NCBI RefSeq assembly: GCF_900110435.1
Contig: NZ_FODT01000012.1
Coordinates: 1 to 64,000, forward strand
Length of the DNA stretch: 64,000 nt
DNA from: Rhodopseudomonas pseudopalustris
GTDB lineage: Bacteria > Pseudomonadota > Alphaproteobacteria > Rhizobiales > Xanthobacteraceae
Reading direction: 5' to 3'
Position 1 is the stretch's first letter; the number at the start of each line of letters is the position of its first letter. The notes under the pieces are model-generated. The model was not told where the DNA came from. It made no database searches and was given only the letters and a program-made list of their open reading frames with translations. A program made the position numbers and the translations under genes. Positions 53,592 to 61,761 of this stretch are shown in pieces.

Positions 53592-53652
53592 AGTCCTTTC
53601 CTGTGTTGTCGCAGAACCGGCGGCAAGCCCTTCGAACCCTTCGGAAAGGACT
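53592..53652 (-). promoter_or_regulatory. candidate S6:S18 leader / Shine-Dalgarno-sequestering hairpin
   Basis: On the minus-strand transcript AGUCCUUUCC (53652-53643) pairs perfectly over 10 bp with GGAAAGGACU (53601-53592), which contains the rpsF Shine-Dalgarno just before the AUG. The 41-nt loop (53642-53602) carries a CCGCCGG segment that recalls the CCG of known S6:S18 motifs. It could let S6:S18 repress its own operon. Confidence 0.55.
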
Positions 53653-53875
53653 CGACTGCTCAGAAGGCGGAAGCACGGGACGACGGGCCGACTGGCCCTG
53701 CCGCATCAAAATCGCCTGACATATGAAAACCGACAGGCAAAAATGCTGAGACCGTCCGTTCAGCTCCCGGCCGGGATCTGCGGATGCGCGGGTTATACGT
53801 ATTTTCGTTGCAATGGCAAGGGTCGGGCAAGGGTCGGGCGGGAATCCCGGGCCTCGCGACCCTGGATTTGGCGGA

Positions 53876-55174
53876 TCAGGCCTCCGAGCGGATCCAGACG
53901 GTCCTTGCCACGCGGGCGTCGGCGTCGAATTCGGGAACCAGGTCGGTCGGGTCGTCGATCGTATCGCAGTGCACGAGGGTGCCTTTTCCCCGCCGCTTGG
54001 CCTCGTACATCGCGTGGTCGGCGGAGCGTAACAAGGCGTCGGCGGTCAGGCCGTCGCGCGGGAAGGTGGCGCTGCCGATGCTGACGCCGATCGTGAGAGC
54101 GATCGTCCTGCCGAGGTCGAACGGCTCGGCGATCCGCGCGATGACGCGTTCGGCGATCGCGGCGCTTTCCGTGGCTCCGGTGGCCGGGAGCAGGATCACG
54201 AACTCGTCGCCGCCGACCCGGAAGATCAGGTCGTGCTCGCGCACGCAACTGCGCAACCGTTCGGCGACGGTCACGAGCACTGCGTCACCGAGCGCGTGAC
54301 CGTAGCGATCATTGGCCGCCTTGAAGCCGTCGAGGTCGAGGCAGAACACCGTCAGCGGCTGATAGCCTCGGCCTGTCGTGCCGGTCGCGCCGCGCAGCAA
54401 CTGCTCGAAGCGTTGACGCTGCATGGTCCGGTTGGGCAGGCCGGTCAGGGAATCGTAATTCGCCAGCCACTGGTTCTCACGCTCCTTCAGAAACAGATTG
54501 AGCAGGATCTCGTAGTTCTCCATCAGGATGAGCGCCATTCCCAGCCCCCAGACCGGCACCAGCAGACCGACCACGTACATGTGCGGAATCGGCGAGACCA
54601 TCATGGCGCAGGTGTAGGGAAGTCCGAGAATGTAGATCAGCGCGATCCCGTAGCGCGGCGTACCGGCGTTACGTGAGGCGATGCCGCCGGCGACGCCGGC
54701 GATCACCATGCCGGCCAGCATGATCAGCGGCCATTCGCCCGACAGGACGCACAACGCGCAGCCGACGGAGTAACTGATCCCCCAGCACAGTCCCACATAG
54801 AGCGGCAGCATGGCGTCGCCGGCTTGGCCGGAGACGCGCGCCTTCTGGAGCCTGTCGAGAGCGCCGTAGCGCGCGACGCCGAACGCCAACTCGATCAACA
54901 CCCAGGCATAGGCCCACGCCGCGCCGGTCATTGCAGCCGCAACGATCGTCAGCAGCGTCGTCGACAGGATCGCCAGCACCAGCGTGCGTTTCCGGGTCAG
55001 ACCATGCAGCAACAAACGATGGGTGATCGAGCGGGGCTGCGGTCGCGGGCCGTTGATCAGCCACGCGACCACGCGGCTCGGCGCGCCGCGACGCTCGGCG
55101 CTCAAAGGTTCGGGATGATCGGGGGCTGCTGTATTCACGCGGCGCATCAAATGCAAAGGGCCACTTGATGTCAT
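53876..55174 (-). CDS. membrane-bound diguanylate cyclase (GGDEF)
   Basis: A 432-residue protein with about six hydrophobic segments (residues ~60-250) ahead of a GGDEF domain. The active loop is RVGGDEFVILL; a product-inhibition I-site RxxD (REHD) lies five residues before it, as expected. DLDGFKAANDRYGHALGD and YDSLTGLPNR are also typical, so the enzyme should make cyclic-di-GMP from two GTP with feedback control. The signal sensed is unknown. I place the start at the ATG at 55174; others at 55147 and 55327 are in frame and none has a strong ribosome site. It is divergent from fabD. Confidence 0.88.
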   Translation of the reverse strand: MTSSGPLHLMRRVNTAAPDHPEPLSAERRGAPSRVVAWLINGPRPQPRSITHRLLLHGLTRKRTLVLAILSTTLLTIVAAAMTGAAWAYAWVLIELAFGVARYGALDRLQKARVSGQAGDAMLPLYVGLCWGISYSVGCALCVLSGEWPLIMLAGMVIAGVAGGIASRNAGTPRYGIALIYILGLPYTCAMMVSPIPHMYVVGLLVPVWGLGMALILMENYEILLNLFLKERENQWLANYDSLTGLPNRTMQRQRFEQLLRGATGTTGRGYQPLTVFCLDLDGFKAANDRYGHALGDAVLVTVAERLRSCVREHDLIFRVGGDEFVILLPATGATESAAIAERVIARIAEPFDLGRTIALTIGVSIGSATFPRDGLTADALLRSADHAMYEAKRRGKGTLVHCDTIDDPTDLVPEFDADARVARTVWIRSEA

Positions 55175-55440
55175 TGGGCTTTCGTCGAACAGCTGTTGAT
55201 AGATGCGCTCGGACGCTGCTTGGCATGCAGACAGAGTAAACAATTCACTGCCGGGATGCTGAAAATACAGCGTTTGCGAGGCCGTTGCGGTTTCCCGGTA
55301 GGAAATGCGGGGGCTTCGCAGGCGCATGAAGCCGCCCGGCCAGGAATGCGGACCCGGACCCGCCCGTGCGTTGGTCAGCTTGACACAGCCGGTCCGTGGG
55401 GTGTCTTACGGCGCAACTTCAGACAGGTTCAGGAACGCAG

Positions 55441-56394
55441 ATGACTGCAGCATTCACATTCCCGGGGCAGGGCTCGCAAGCGGTCGGCATGGGCAAGGCG
55501 CTGGCCGATGCCTTTCCGGCAGCGAAGGCGGTGTTCGACGAAGTCGACGCAGCGCTCGGCGAAAAGCTGACCGCGATCATCTGGGAGGGACCGGCGGAAA
55601 CGCTGCAGCTCACAGAGAACGCCCAGCCGGCGCTGATGGCGGTTTCTCTGGCCGCGCTGCGTGTACTGGAGAGCGAGGCGGGGGTGGTGATCGGGCGCGA
55701 CGCCGCCTTCGTCGCCGGCCATTCGCTCGGTGAATATTCGGCGCTGGCGGCCGCCGGATCGCTGACCCTCAGCGACACCGCGCGTTTGCTGCGGATCCGC
55801 GGCCGGGCGATGCAGAAGGCGGTGCCGGTCGGCGTCGGCGCGATGGCGGCGCTGCTCGGGCTCGACTACGACGCGGCCGTGGCTGTCGCGAGCGAAGCCG
55901 CGCAGGGGCAAGTCTGTCAGGCCGCAAACGACAATGGCGGTGGCCAGGTCGTGGTCTCCGGCCACAAGGAAGCGGTGGAGCGCGCCGTCGAGATCGCCAA
56001 GGCCAAGGGCGCCAAGCGCGCGATGCTGTTGCCGGTGTCCGCGCCATTCCATTGCGCCCTGATGCAGCCCGCTGCCGAAGCGATGGCCGAGGCGCTGGCC
56101 GGCGTGGCCATCAAGGCGCCCGCGGCTCCGCTGGTCTGCAACGTGTTGGCCGCGCCGATCACCGACCCGGATGAGATCCGCCGCCGGCTGGTCGAGCAGG
56201 TCACCGGCACCGTGCGCTGGCGCGAGTCGGTCGCCTATATGGCGGGCCAGGGCGTCACCCAGTTCTTCGAGATCGGCGCCGGCAAGGTGTTGTCGGGGCT
56301 GGTCAAGCGTATCGCCGACGGCGCCGTGGGCATGCCGGTCGGCGGTCCCGGCGATATCGACGCGGTGAAGACGGCGCTCGCTGCGGCTCGGTGA
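55441..56394 (+). CDS. fabD: malonyl-CoA:ACP transacylase FabD
   Basis: FabD (317 aa) moves malonate from CoA to acyl carrier protein to start fatty-acid elongation. FTFPGQGSQAVGMGKALAD opens the protein; the catalytic Ser is in the GHSLGEYSAL motif near residue 97, with the His in a later SAPFHCALMQP segment. A Gln-containing QPA motif and the C-terminal EIGAGKVLSGLVKRI are intact. I use the ATG at 55441 with AGGA about 8 nt upstream. In relatives fabG-acpP-fabF normally follow directly; here ethanolamine genes on the opposite strand lie between. Confidence 0.96.
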   Translation: MTAAFTFPGQGSQAVGMGKALADAFPAAKAVFDEVDAALGEKLTAIIWEGPAETLQLTENAQPALMAVSLAALRVLESEAGVVIGRDAAFVAGHSLGEYSALAAAGSLTLSDTARLLRIRGRAMQKAVPVGVGAMAALLGLDYDAAVAVASEAAQGQVCQAANDNGGGQVVVSGHKEAVERAVEIAKAKGAKRAMLLPVSAPFHCALMQPAAEAMAEALAGVAIKAPAAPLVCNVLAAPITDPDEIRRRLVEQVTGTVRWRESVAYMAGQGVTQFFEIGAGKVLSGLVKRIADGAVGMPVGGPGDIDAVKTALAAAR

Positions 56395-56402
56395 GTTCCG
56401 AC

Positions 56403-56432
56403 GTCGATGCGAACGACATCGTTCGCATCGAC
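56403..56432. terminator. 13-bp hairpin between fabD and eutC
   Basis: GTCGATGCGAACG (56403-56415) and CGTTCGCATCGAC (56420-56432) form a perfect 13-bp stem with an ACAT loop, 8 nt after the fabD stop. eutC converges on it. No T-tract follows, so termination is inferred from the stem and location. Confidence 0.6.
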
Positions 56433-56519
56433 CGGATGCACCCGCGGTATCACCAAACGGGGTAGGTTGACCTCGCGACATCATGTTCGTGGCCGCGTCG
56501 CCGTCAGGTGGCGCGGCTG

Positions 56520-57335
56520 TTATTTTGTCGGACCGGGCAGGCGATCCAGATTGGCGATGCCGCCATTGAGCAATGTCAGATCGCTCTCATCCTTGAGATT
56601 CACCCCGGTCAGACCGCGGCCGAGCGCCTCGCGCACCAGCCACGCGAGCTTGAACGCGGCGGCGGCGTAGCTCAGACCCTCGGGCCGCACGTTGGAGATG
56701 CAGTTGCGGTCGGCGTCGCTGCGGCCGCTGAACGGCGCGTGGGTGATGTAGATGCCGAGACTGTCGGGCGAGCTCAGCCCCGGCCGCTCGCCGATCAGCA
56801 TGATCGACAGCCGCGACTTGAGAACGTCGGCAACCTCGTCCGCCAGCGCCACCCGCGCCTGTGTCGCGATCACCACCGGAGACCCGGCGAGTTCGGCGGG
56901 TAACAGCGGCTGCAGCGCGGCGAGCAACGGCGCAGCGTGACGTTCCACGGCGATTGACGACAATCCGTCGCCGATCACGATGCAGATGTTCCCCGCTGCG
57001 ATGTCGAGCGCGCGCAGCCTGGCTCCTTCGTGCGGATCGAGCACGCGGCCGAGATCGGGGCGCCGCAGATAGGTGACGCGGTCCGGCGCATGGCTGCGGG
57101 TCTGCGCGGTGATCCAGCCTTGCTGTTGCAGCTTTGCCGCCAGCTTCGGCGCGTCGAGCGCGGCGTGAATGGCGTCACGCGCCATCGCATGCGCCCAGCC
57201 GAAACGCAGAACCTCGTCGGTCGGCAGGCCGGTGCCGACACGGCCCAGCGCCAGCCGCGCCGGCGAGACCTTGCGCCATTCCGCCCATGGACTTTCCGTG
57301 ACGGGGGGGCGGTCGTTGGTGTTGTCGTCCATCAT
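56520..57335 (-). CDS. eutC: ethanolamine ammonia-lyase small subunit EutC
   Basis: EutC (271 aa) is the small subunit of the adenosylcobalamin-dependent lyase that turns ethanolamine into acetaldehyde and ammonia. Typical segments: SPARLALGRVGTGLPTDEVL, the repeated A-H-A-x-A-R-D region, DLGRVLDPHEGARL, IVIGDGLSSIAVERHAAPLL and LIGERPGLSSPDSLGIYITH. The ATG at 57335 overlaps the eutB stop (ATGATGA), showing tight coupling. No microcompartment shell genes are present, so acetaldehyde would be handled in the cytoplasm. Confidence 0.94.
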   Translation of the reverse strand: MMDDNTNDRPPVTESPWAEWRKVSPARLALGRVGTGLPTDEVLRFGWAHAMARDAIHAALDAPKLAAKLQQQGWITAQTRSHAPDRVTYLRRPDLGRVLDPHEGARLRALDIAAGNICIVIGDGLSSIAVERHAAPLLAALQPLLPAELAGSPVVIATQARVALADEVADVLKSRLSIMLIGERPGLSSPDSLGIYITHAPFSGRSDADRNCISNVRPEGLSYAAAAFKLAWLVREALGRGLTGVNLKDESDLTLLNGGIANLDRLPGPTK

Positions 57336-58726
57336 GCGACCAGCGATTTCAGCTTGCCCATGCCGCCGAGCAGCGGGTTCGGCGAGGGCGGGCGCAGCCG
57401 CCCGGCATCGTCGGTGATCTGCATCCGTTGCAGCCACATCTCGAATTCGGGCGCGCGTTTCAAGTTCATGATGTCGCGAAGAAATAGCGCGTCGTGGAAC
57501 GAGGTGCTCTGATAATTGAGCATCACGTCGTCGGCGCCGGGAATGCCCATGATGAAACTGATGCCGGCGGCGCCGAGCAGCACCAGCAGCGTATCCATGT
57601 CGTCCTGATCGGCCTCGGCGTGGTTGGTATAGCAGATGTCGCAACCGAGCGGCAGGCCGAGCAGCTTGCCGCAGAAATGATCCTCCAGCCCGGCGCGGAT
57701 GATCTGTTTGCCGTCATAAAGATATTCCGGGCCGATGAAGCCGACCACGGTGTTCACCAGCAGTGGCTGGTAGAGCCGCGCCAAGGCATAGGCGCGCGCC
57801 TCGCAGGTCTGCTGGTCGACGCCGAAATTCGCGTCGGCCGACAGCGCGCTGCCTTGCCCGGTCTCGAAATACATCACGTTGTCGCCGACGGTGCCACGTT
57901 TCAACGACAGCGCCGCCTCGCGCGCCTCGTGCAAAATCTCCGGCGTCACCCCGAACGACAGGTTGGTTTTCTCGGTGCCGCCGATCGACTGGAAGACGAG
58001 ATCGACCGGTGCGCCGTCGTTGATCAGTTGCACCGTGTTGGTGACATGGGTCAGTACACAGCTCTGGGTCGGGATTTCGAACCGATCGATCACCTCGTCC
58101 AGCATCCGCAAGAGATCGCCGAGCACCGGCAGGCTGTCGGAGGCGGGATTGAGCCCGATCACGGCGTCGCCGGAGCCCATCAACAGGCCGTCCAGCGTCG
58201 ATGCTGCGACGCCGCGCAGATCGTCGGTGGGATGGTTGGGTTGCAGGCGGACCGCGAGGTGCCCCGCGAGCCCGATGGTGTCGCGGAAGCGGGTGACGAC
58301 CCGGACCTTGCGCGCCACCGCGATCAGGTCCTGATTGCGCATGATCTTGCAGACGGCCGCGACCATCTCCGGGGTGAGGCCCTGCGCCAGCGCGGCGAGG
58401 GCCTGCGTCGTCGCCTGTTCGGACAGAAGCCAGTTACGGAAATCGCCGACGGTCATGTGCGACACCGGCGCGAACGCCTTTGCATCATGACCGTCGATGA
58501 TCAGCCGCGTGATGTTGTCGTCTTCATAGGGGATCAGCGCCTCGTTGAGGAACTGCTTCAGCGGCACCTCCGCCAGCACATGCCGCGCCGCCATCCGCTC
58601 CTGCGCGGTGGCGGCGCCGATGCCCGCAAGATAGTCACCCGAGCGCGCGGGGCTGGCGTAAGCCATCACCTGCTTCAGGCTGTCGAAGGCGAATAGTTGC
58701 TGGTCGATTGCGGTCCGGTAGCGCAA
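57332..58726 (-). CDS. eutB: ethanolamine ammonia-lyase large subunit EutB
   Basis: EutB (464 aa) is the catalytic TIM-barrel subunit. Recognisable segments: MGSGDAVIGLNPASDSLP, FEIPTQSCVLTHVTNT, QSIGGTEKTNLSFGV, YFETGQGSALSADANFGVDQ and CDICYTNHAEADQDDMD, which together form the substrate and cobalamin site. The start is probably TTG at 58726, with AGGGG about 10 nt upstream; no ATG fits the family N-terminus, and the frame beyond it runs into the permease gene. Adenosylcobalamin must be supplied by genes outside this window. It sits between the permease and eutC in one transcription unit. Confidence 0.94.
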   Translation of the reverse strand: MRYRTAIDQQLFAFDSLKQVMAYASPARSGDYLAGIGAATAQERMAARHVLAEVPLKQFLNEALIPYEDDNITRLIIDGHDAKAFAPVSHMTVGDFRNWLLSEQATTQALAALAQGLTPEMVAAVCKIMRNQDLIAVARKVRVVTRFRDTIGLAGHLAVRLQPNHPTDDLRGVAASTLDGLLMGSGDAVIGLNPASDSLPVLGDLLRMLDEVIDRFEIPTQSCVLTHVTNTVQLINDGAPVDLVFQSIGGTEKTNLSFGVTPEILHEAREAALSLKRGTVGDNVMYFETGQGSALSADANFGVDQQTCEARAYALARLYQPLLVNTVVGFIGPEYLYDGKQIIRAGLEDHFCGKLLGLPLGCDICYTNHAEADQDDMDTLLVLLGAAGISFIMGIPGADDVMLNYQSTSFHDALFLRDIMNLKRAPEFEMWLQRMQITDDAGRLRPPSPNPLLGGMGKLKSLVA

Positions 58727-58749
58727 CGGCGTTGATCCCCTGGTCCGAC

Positions 58750-60162
58750 TTACTCTGCCGGCACGGAGCTGACCGGCACGGTCAACATCGCGTCCGGCGC
58801 CGCCGCGTCGCGCTGGCCTGCTGTCAGTCTGAAGTAGGCGTAAGCAACGCCCATCAGCGCCAGGAACAACAGCGTCAGCATGATATTGAACCACACCATC
58901 GCGATCAGGCAAACCAGCCCCAGTCCGAGGGCGATCGCCGGGAACACCGGGTAAAACGGTGCGCGGTAGGGGCGCTCCAGATTCGGTTCGCTGCGGCGCA
59001 GCTTGAACAGAGCGGCCATCGACGTCATGTACATGATGATCGCGCCGAACACCGACATGGTGACGATGTTGGCGGTCAGCGATTGTCCGCCGAACTGAAC
59101 CCATTCGTCGCTGAAGATGGCGATGATGCCGATCGCGCCGCCTGCCAGCAGCGCACGATGCGGCGTTTTGAAGCGCGGGCTCAGCGCTGCGAGAGTCTTC
59201 GGCAGGTAGCCGGCGCGCGCCAGCGCGAAAATCTGCCGCGAATAGCCCATCATGATGCCGTGAAACGAGGCAACCAGTCCGAACAAGCCGATCCACACCA
59301 GCATGTGCAGCCAGCCGCTGTTTTCGCCGACCACGATTTTCATGGCCTGTGGCAGCGGGTCGTTGATGTTGGCGAGCTTGCTCCAGTCGCCGACGCCGCC
59401 GGCAAAAATCATGACGCCGAATGCCAGCGTCACCAGTGTGAGGATGCCGGTGACGTAGGCGATCGGAATCGTACGCTTCGGGTCCTTGGCTTCCTCCGCC
59501 GCCATCGCGGCGCCCTCGATCGCAAGGAAGAACCAGATCGCGAAGGGAATGGCTGCGAAGATTCCGGAGATTGCCGCGCCATTGAGCACGTCGCCGCCGG
59601 CCCAGCCATTGGCGACGAAATTCGCCAGCGACCAGCCGGGTGCGACGACGCCCATGAACACCAGCAGTTCCGCGATGGCCAGAACCGTGACGAACAATTC
59701 GAACGCGGCGGCGATACCGACGCCGATCCAGTTCAACCCGATGAAGATGATGTAGGCGCCGAGTGCGAAATATTTCGGATTGATGCCTGGAAATTGGACA
59801 TTGAGGTAGGCGCCGATGGCGAGCGAAATCGCCGGCGGGGCAAAGACGAACTCAACCAGTGTGGCGAAGCCGGCGATGAAACCACCGGTCGGTCCGAACG
59901 CGCGGCGCGCATAAGCGAACGGGCCGCCGGCGTGCGGAATCGCCGTCGACAGTTCGGTGAAACTGAAAATGAACGTCGTGTACATGGTCGCAACCAGCGC
60001 AGTGGCGACCAGAAAACCGAGCGTGCCGGCGCTGGCCCAGCCGTAGCTCCATCCGAAATATTCTCCGGAGATCACCAACCCCACCGCGATGCCCCAAAGC
60101 TGGAACGGGCCAAGAACCTTTCGTAGGCCGGTGGAATCGGACGGGACGTGAGTGGCTGCCAT
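58750..60162 (-). CDS. eat: ethanolamine permease (APC superfamily)
   Basis: A 470-residue transporter with twelve predicted helices of the amino acid-polyamine-organocation type. LWGIAVGLVISGEYFGWSYGW near the start and AGGPFAYARRAFGPTGGFIAGF are characteristic of the ethanolamine permease branch. It is the first gene of permease-eutB-eutC, with eutB starting 23 nt after its stop, which supports ethanolamine import. The ATG at 60162 has GGAG about 11 nt upstream; one at 60195 is upstream of the expected N-terminus. The 54-base G homopolymer lies in the DNA just upstream. Confidence 0.93.
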   Translation of the reverse strand: MAATHVPSDSTGLRKVLGPFQLWGIAVGLVISGEYFGWSYGWASAGTLGFLVATALVATMYTTFIFSFTELSTAIPHAGGPFAYARRAFGPTGGFIAGFATLVEFVFAPPAISLAIGAYLNVQFPGINPKYFALGAYIIFIGLNWIGVGIAAAFELFVTVLAIAELLVFMGVVAPGWSLANFVANGWAGGDVLNGAAISGIFAAIPFAIWFFLAIEGAAMAAEEAKDPKRTIPIAYVTGILTLVTLAFGVMIFAGGVGDWSKLANINDPLPQAMKIVVGENSGWLHMLVWIGLFGLVASFHGIMMGYSRQIFALARAGYLPKTLAALSPRFKTPHRALLAGGAIGIIAIFSDEWVQFGGQSLTANIVTMSVFGAIIMYMTSMAALFKLRRSEPNLERPYRAPFYPVFPAIALGLGLVCLIAMVWFNIMLTLLFLALMGVAYAYFRLTAGQRDAAAPDAMLTVPVSSVPAE

Positions 60163-60232
60163 TGGGTGGTGTCTCCTTTGCGGTAAACGATGCAAAGCAA
60201 GGCGTATGCCACGGCTGGTTGCAGCCGGGTCG

Positions 60233-60287
<55 letters not shown>

Positions 60288-60388
60288 CGAAGGTCGGGGT
60301 CAGGTCATTGACGCGGGGCGTTTTCTTGCGGCAAACGATCGCTTAATCCTGACTTCGGTCTGAGCCGGAGACTTCTCACGAGGGCACT

Positions 60389-61126
60389 ATGTTCGATTTG
60401 ACGGGACGAACCGCGCTGGTGACTGGAGCGACCGGCGGCATCGGCGGCGCGATTGCGCAGGCGCTGCACGGCCAGGGCGCGACGGTGGCGATTTCCGGCA
60501 CCCGGCGCGAGGCGCTCGACACGCTGGCGGCCAAGCTCGGCGATCGCGTTCACGTGCTGCCGTGCAACCTGTCGGATGCGTCCGAGGTGGAGGCGCTGGT
60601 GCCGGCGGCGGCCGAGGCGATGGGCCAGCTGGACATTCTGGTCTGCAACGCCGGCATCACCCGCGACAATCTCTTCGTGCAATTGCGCGACGAAGACTGG
60701 GACGAGGTGATCAAGGTCAATCTCACCGCGACCTTCCGCCTGACCCGCGCCGCGACCAAGCTGATGATGCGCAAGAAGTTCGGCCGAATCATCGCGATCA
60801 CCTCGGTGGTCGGCGTCACCGGCAATCCGGGGCAGGGCAACTACACGGCCTCGAAGGCCGGACTGATCGGGATGATCAAGACGCTCGGCGCCGAATACGC
60901 CAAGCGCAATGTGACGGCTAATTGCATCGCGCCGGGTTTCATCGCGACGCCGATGACCGACGTGCTCAACGACAAGCAGCGCGAAGCGATTCTCGGCAAG
61001 GTGCCCGCCGGCCGGCTCGGCACTCCGGAGGATATCGCTGCGGCGGCGGTCTATCTCAGTTCGAACGAGGCCGCGTACGTCACCGGTCAGACCATCCACG
61101 TCAACGGCGGGATGGCCATGATCTGA
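60389..61126 (+). CDS. fabG: 3-oxoacyl-ACP reductase FabG
   Basis: FabG (245 aa) reduces 3-oxoacyl-ACP with NADPH. The nucleotide loop is LVTGATGGIGGAIAQAL, and the Ser-Tyr-Lys centre is intact (ITSVVGVTGNPGQGNYTASKAG). Later, FIATPMTDVLNDKQREAILG and VNGGMAMI fit the family. The ATG at 60389 has GAGG 6 nt upstream. acpP follows after 299 nt and fabF after that, the conserved fatty-acid cluster; fabD lies on the far side of the ethanolamine genes. Confidence 0.96.
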   Translation: MFDLTGRTALVTGATGGIGGAIAQALHGQGATVAISGTRREALDTLAAKLGDRVHVLPCNLSDASEVEALVPAAAEAMGQLDILVCNAGITRDNLFVQLRDEDWDEVIKVNLTATFRLTRAATKLMMRKKFGRIIAITSVVGVTGNPGQGNYTASKAGLIGMIKTLGAEYAKRNVTANCIAPGFIATPMTDVLNDKQREAILGKVPAGRLGTPEDIAAAAVYLSSNEAAYVTGQTIHVNGGMAMI

Positions 61127-61425
61127 CGACGGATGCAGGCTTTTGGCGGCAGAAACGCCTGTTTGGCGGCGGTCGGGGCTTGTGGTCAATGCAGCGGAAG
61201 TATGATAACCGAGGCTCCGGCGGATAGGCAAAGAAGGCCATTGCAGGAAGTCCAAACCCTGTATATTGCCGATGGAGACCGGCCGCTCAGGCGGTCAGGG
61301 GTCGACCTCGGGGACGGGGCAAAATCAAGACACTTTCGCGATTGCGACGGGAACATAGCGAGTTGACGCACCACGATGGCTCGTATCGTCTGTCGGTCGG
61401 GTCGGAACAGCACGGGGTTTATAGA
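61127..61425 (+). promoter_or_regulatory. 299-nt region upstream of acpP with candidate promoter
   Basis: No gene is seen. TTGCAG (61241-61246) and TATATT (61262-61267), 15 nt apart, form a possible promoter for acpP-fabF with a short spacer. A hairpin-prone GC segment (ACCGGCCGCTCAGGCGGTCA) follows. acpP is usually highly expressed, so a dedicated promoter here is expected. Confidence 0.4.
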
Positions 61426-61665
61426 ATGAGTGAGATTGGCGAGCGGGTTAAGAAGATCGTGGTGGAGCACCTTGGTGTCGAACCCGAAAAAGTGGTCGAT
61501 AGCGCCAGCTTTATCGATGATCTCGGCGCCGACAGCCTCGACACGGTCGAACTCGTCATGGCGTTCGAAGAAGAGTTCGGCTGCGAGATTCCAGACGATG
61601 CTGCTGAGACGATTCTCACCGTCGGCGACGCCACCAAGTTCCTTGAGAAAAACGCAAAGAGCTGA
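61426..61665 (+). CDS. acpP: acyl carrier protein AcpP
   Basis: ACP (79 aa) carries growing fatty acids on a phosphopantetheine arm. The attachment Ser is Ser37 in the DSL motif ([20 protein letters not shown]), and the whole sequence is acidic and typical, ending [12 protein letters not shown] take the ATG at 61426; an upstream frame to 61342 has no family match. A few dozen nt later the fabF start follows. Confidence 0.97.
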   Translation: MSEIGERVKKIVVEHLGVEPEKVVDSASFIDDLGADSLDTVELVMAFEEEFGCEIPDDAAETILTVGDATKFLEKNAKS

Positions 61666-61761
61666 AGCTCTGCGCGGTGATGATGAAGCCGGACGGGCCG
61701 TGTTTCAGCGGTCCACCGGCTTCTTGCTTTGGACCGCGCATTCTGGCCCGGAGTACAGGAT

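Noticed and set aside
58726-59296. Longer EutB start (654 codons)
   Set aside because: The extra codons are the shadow of the permease gene in another frame and do not match EutB.
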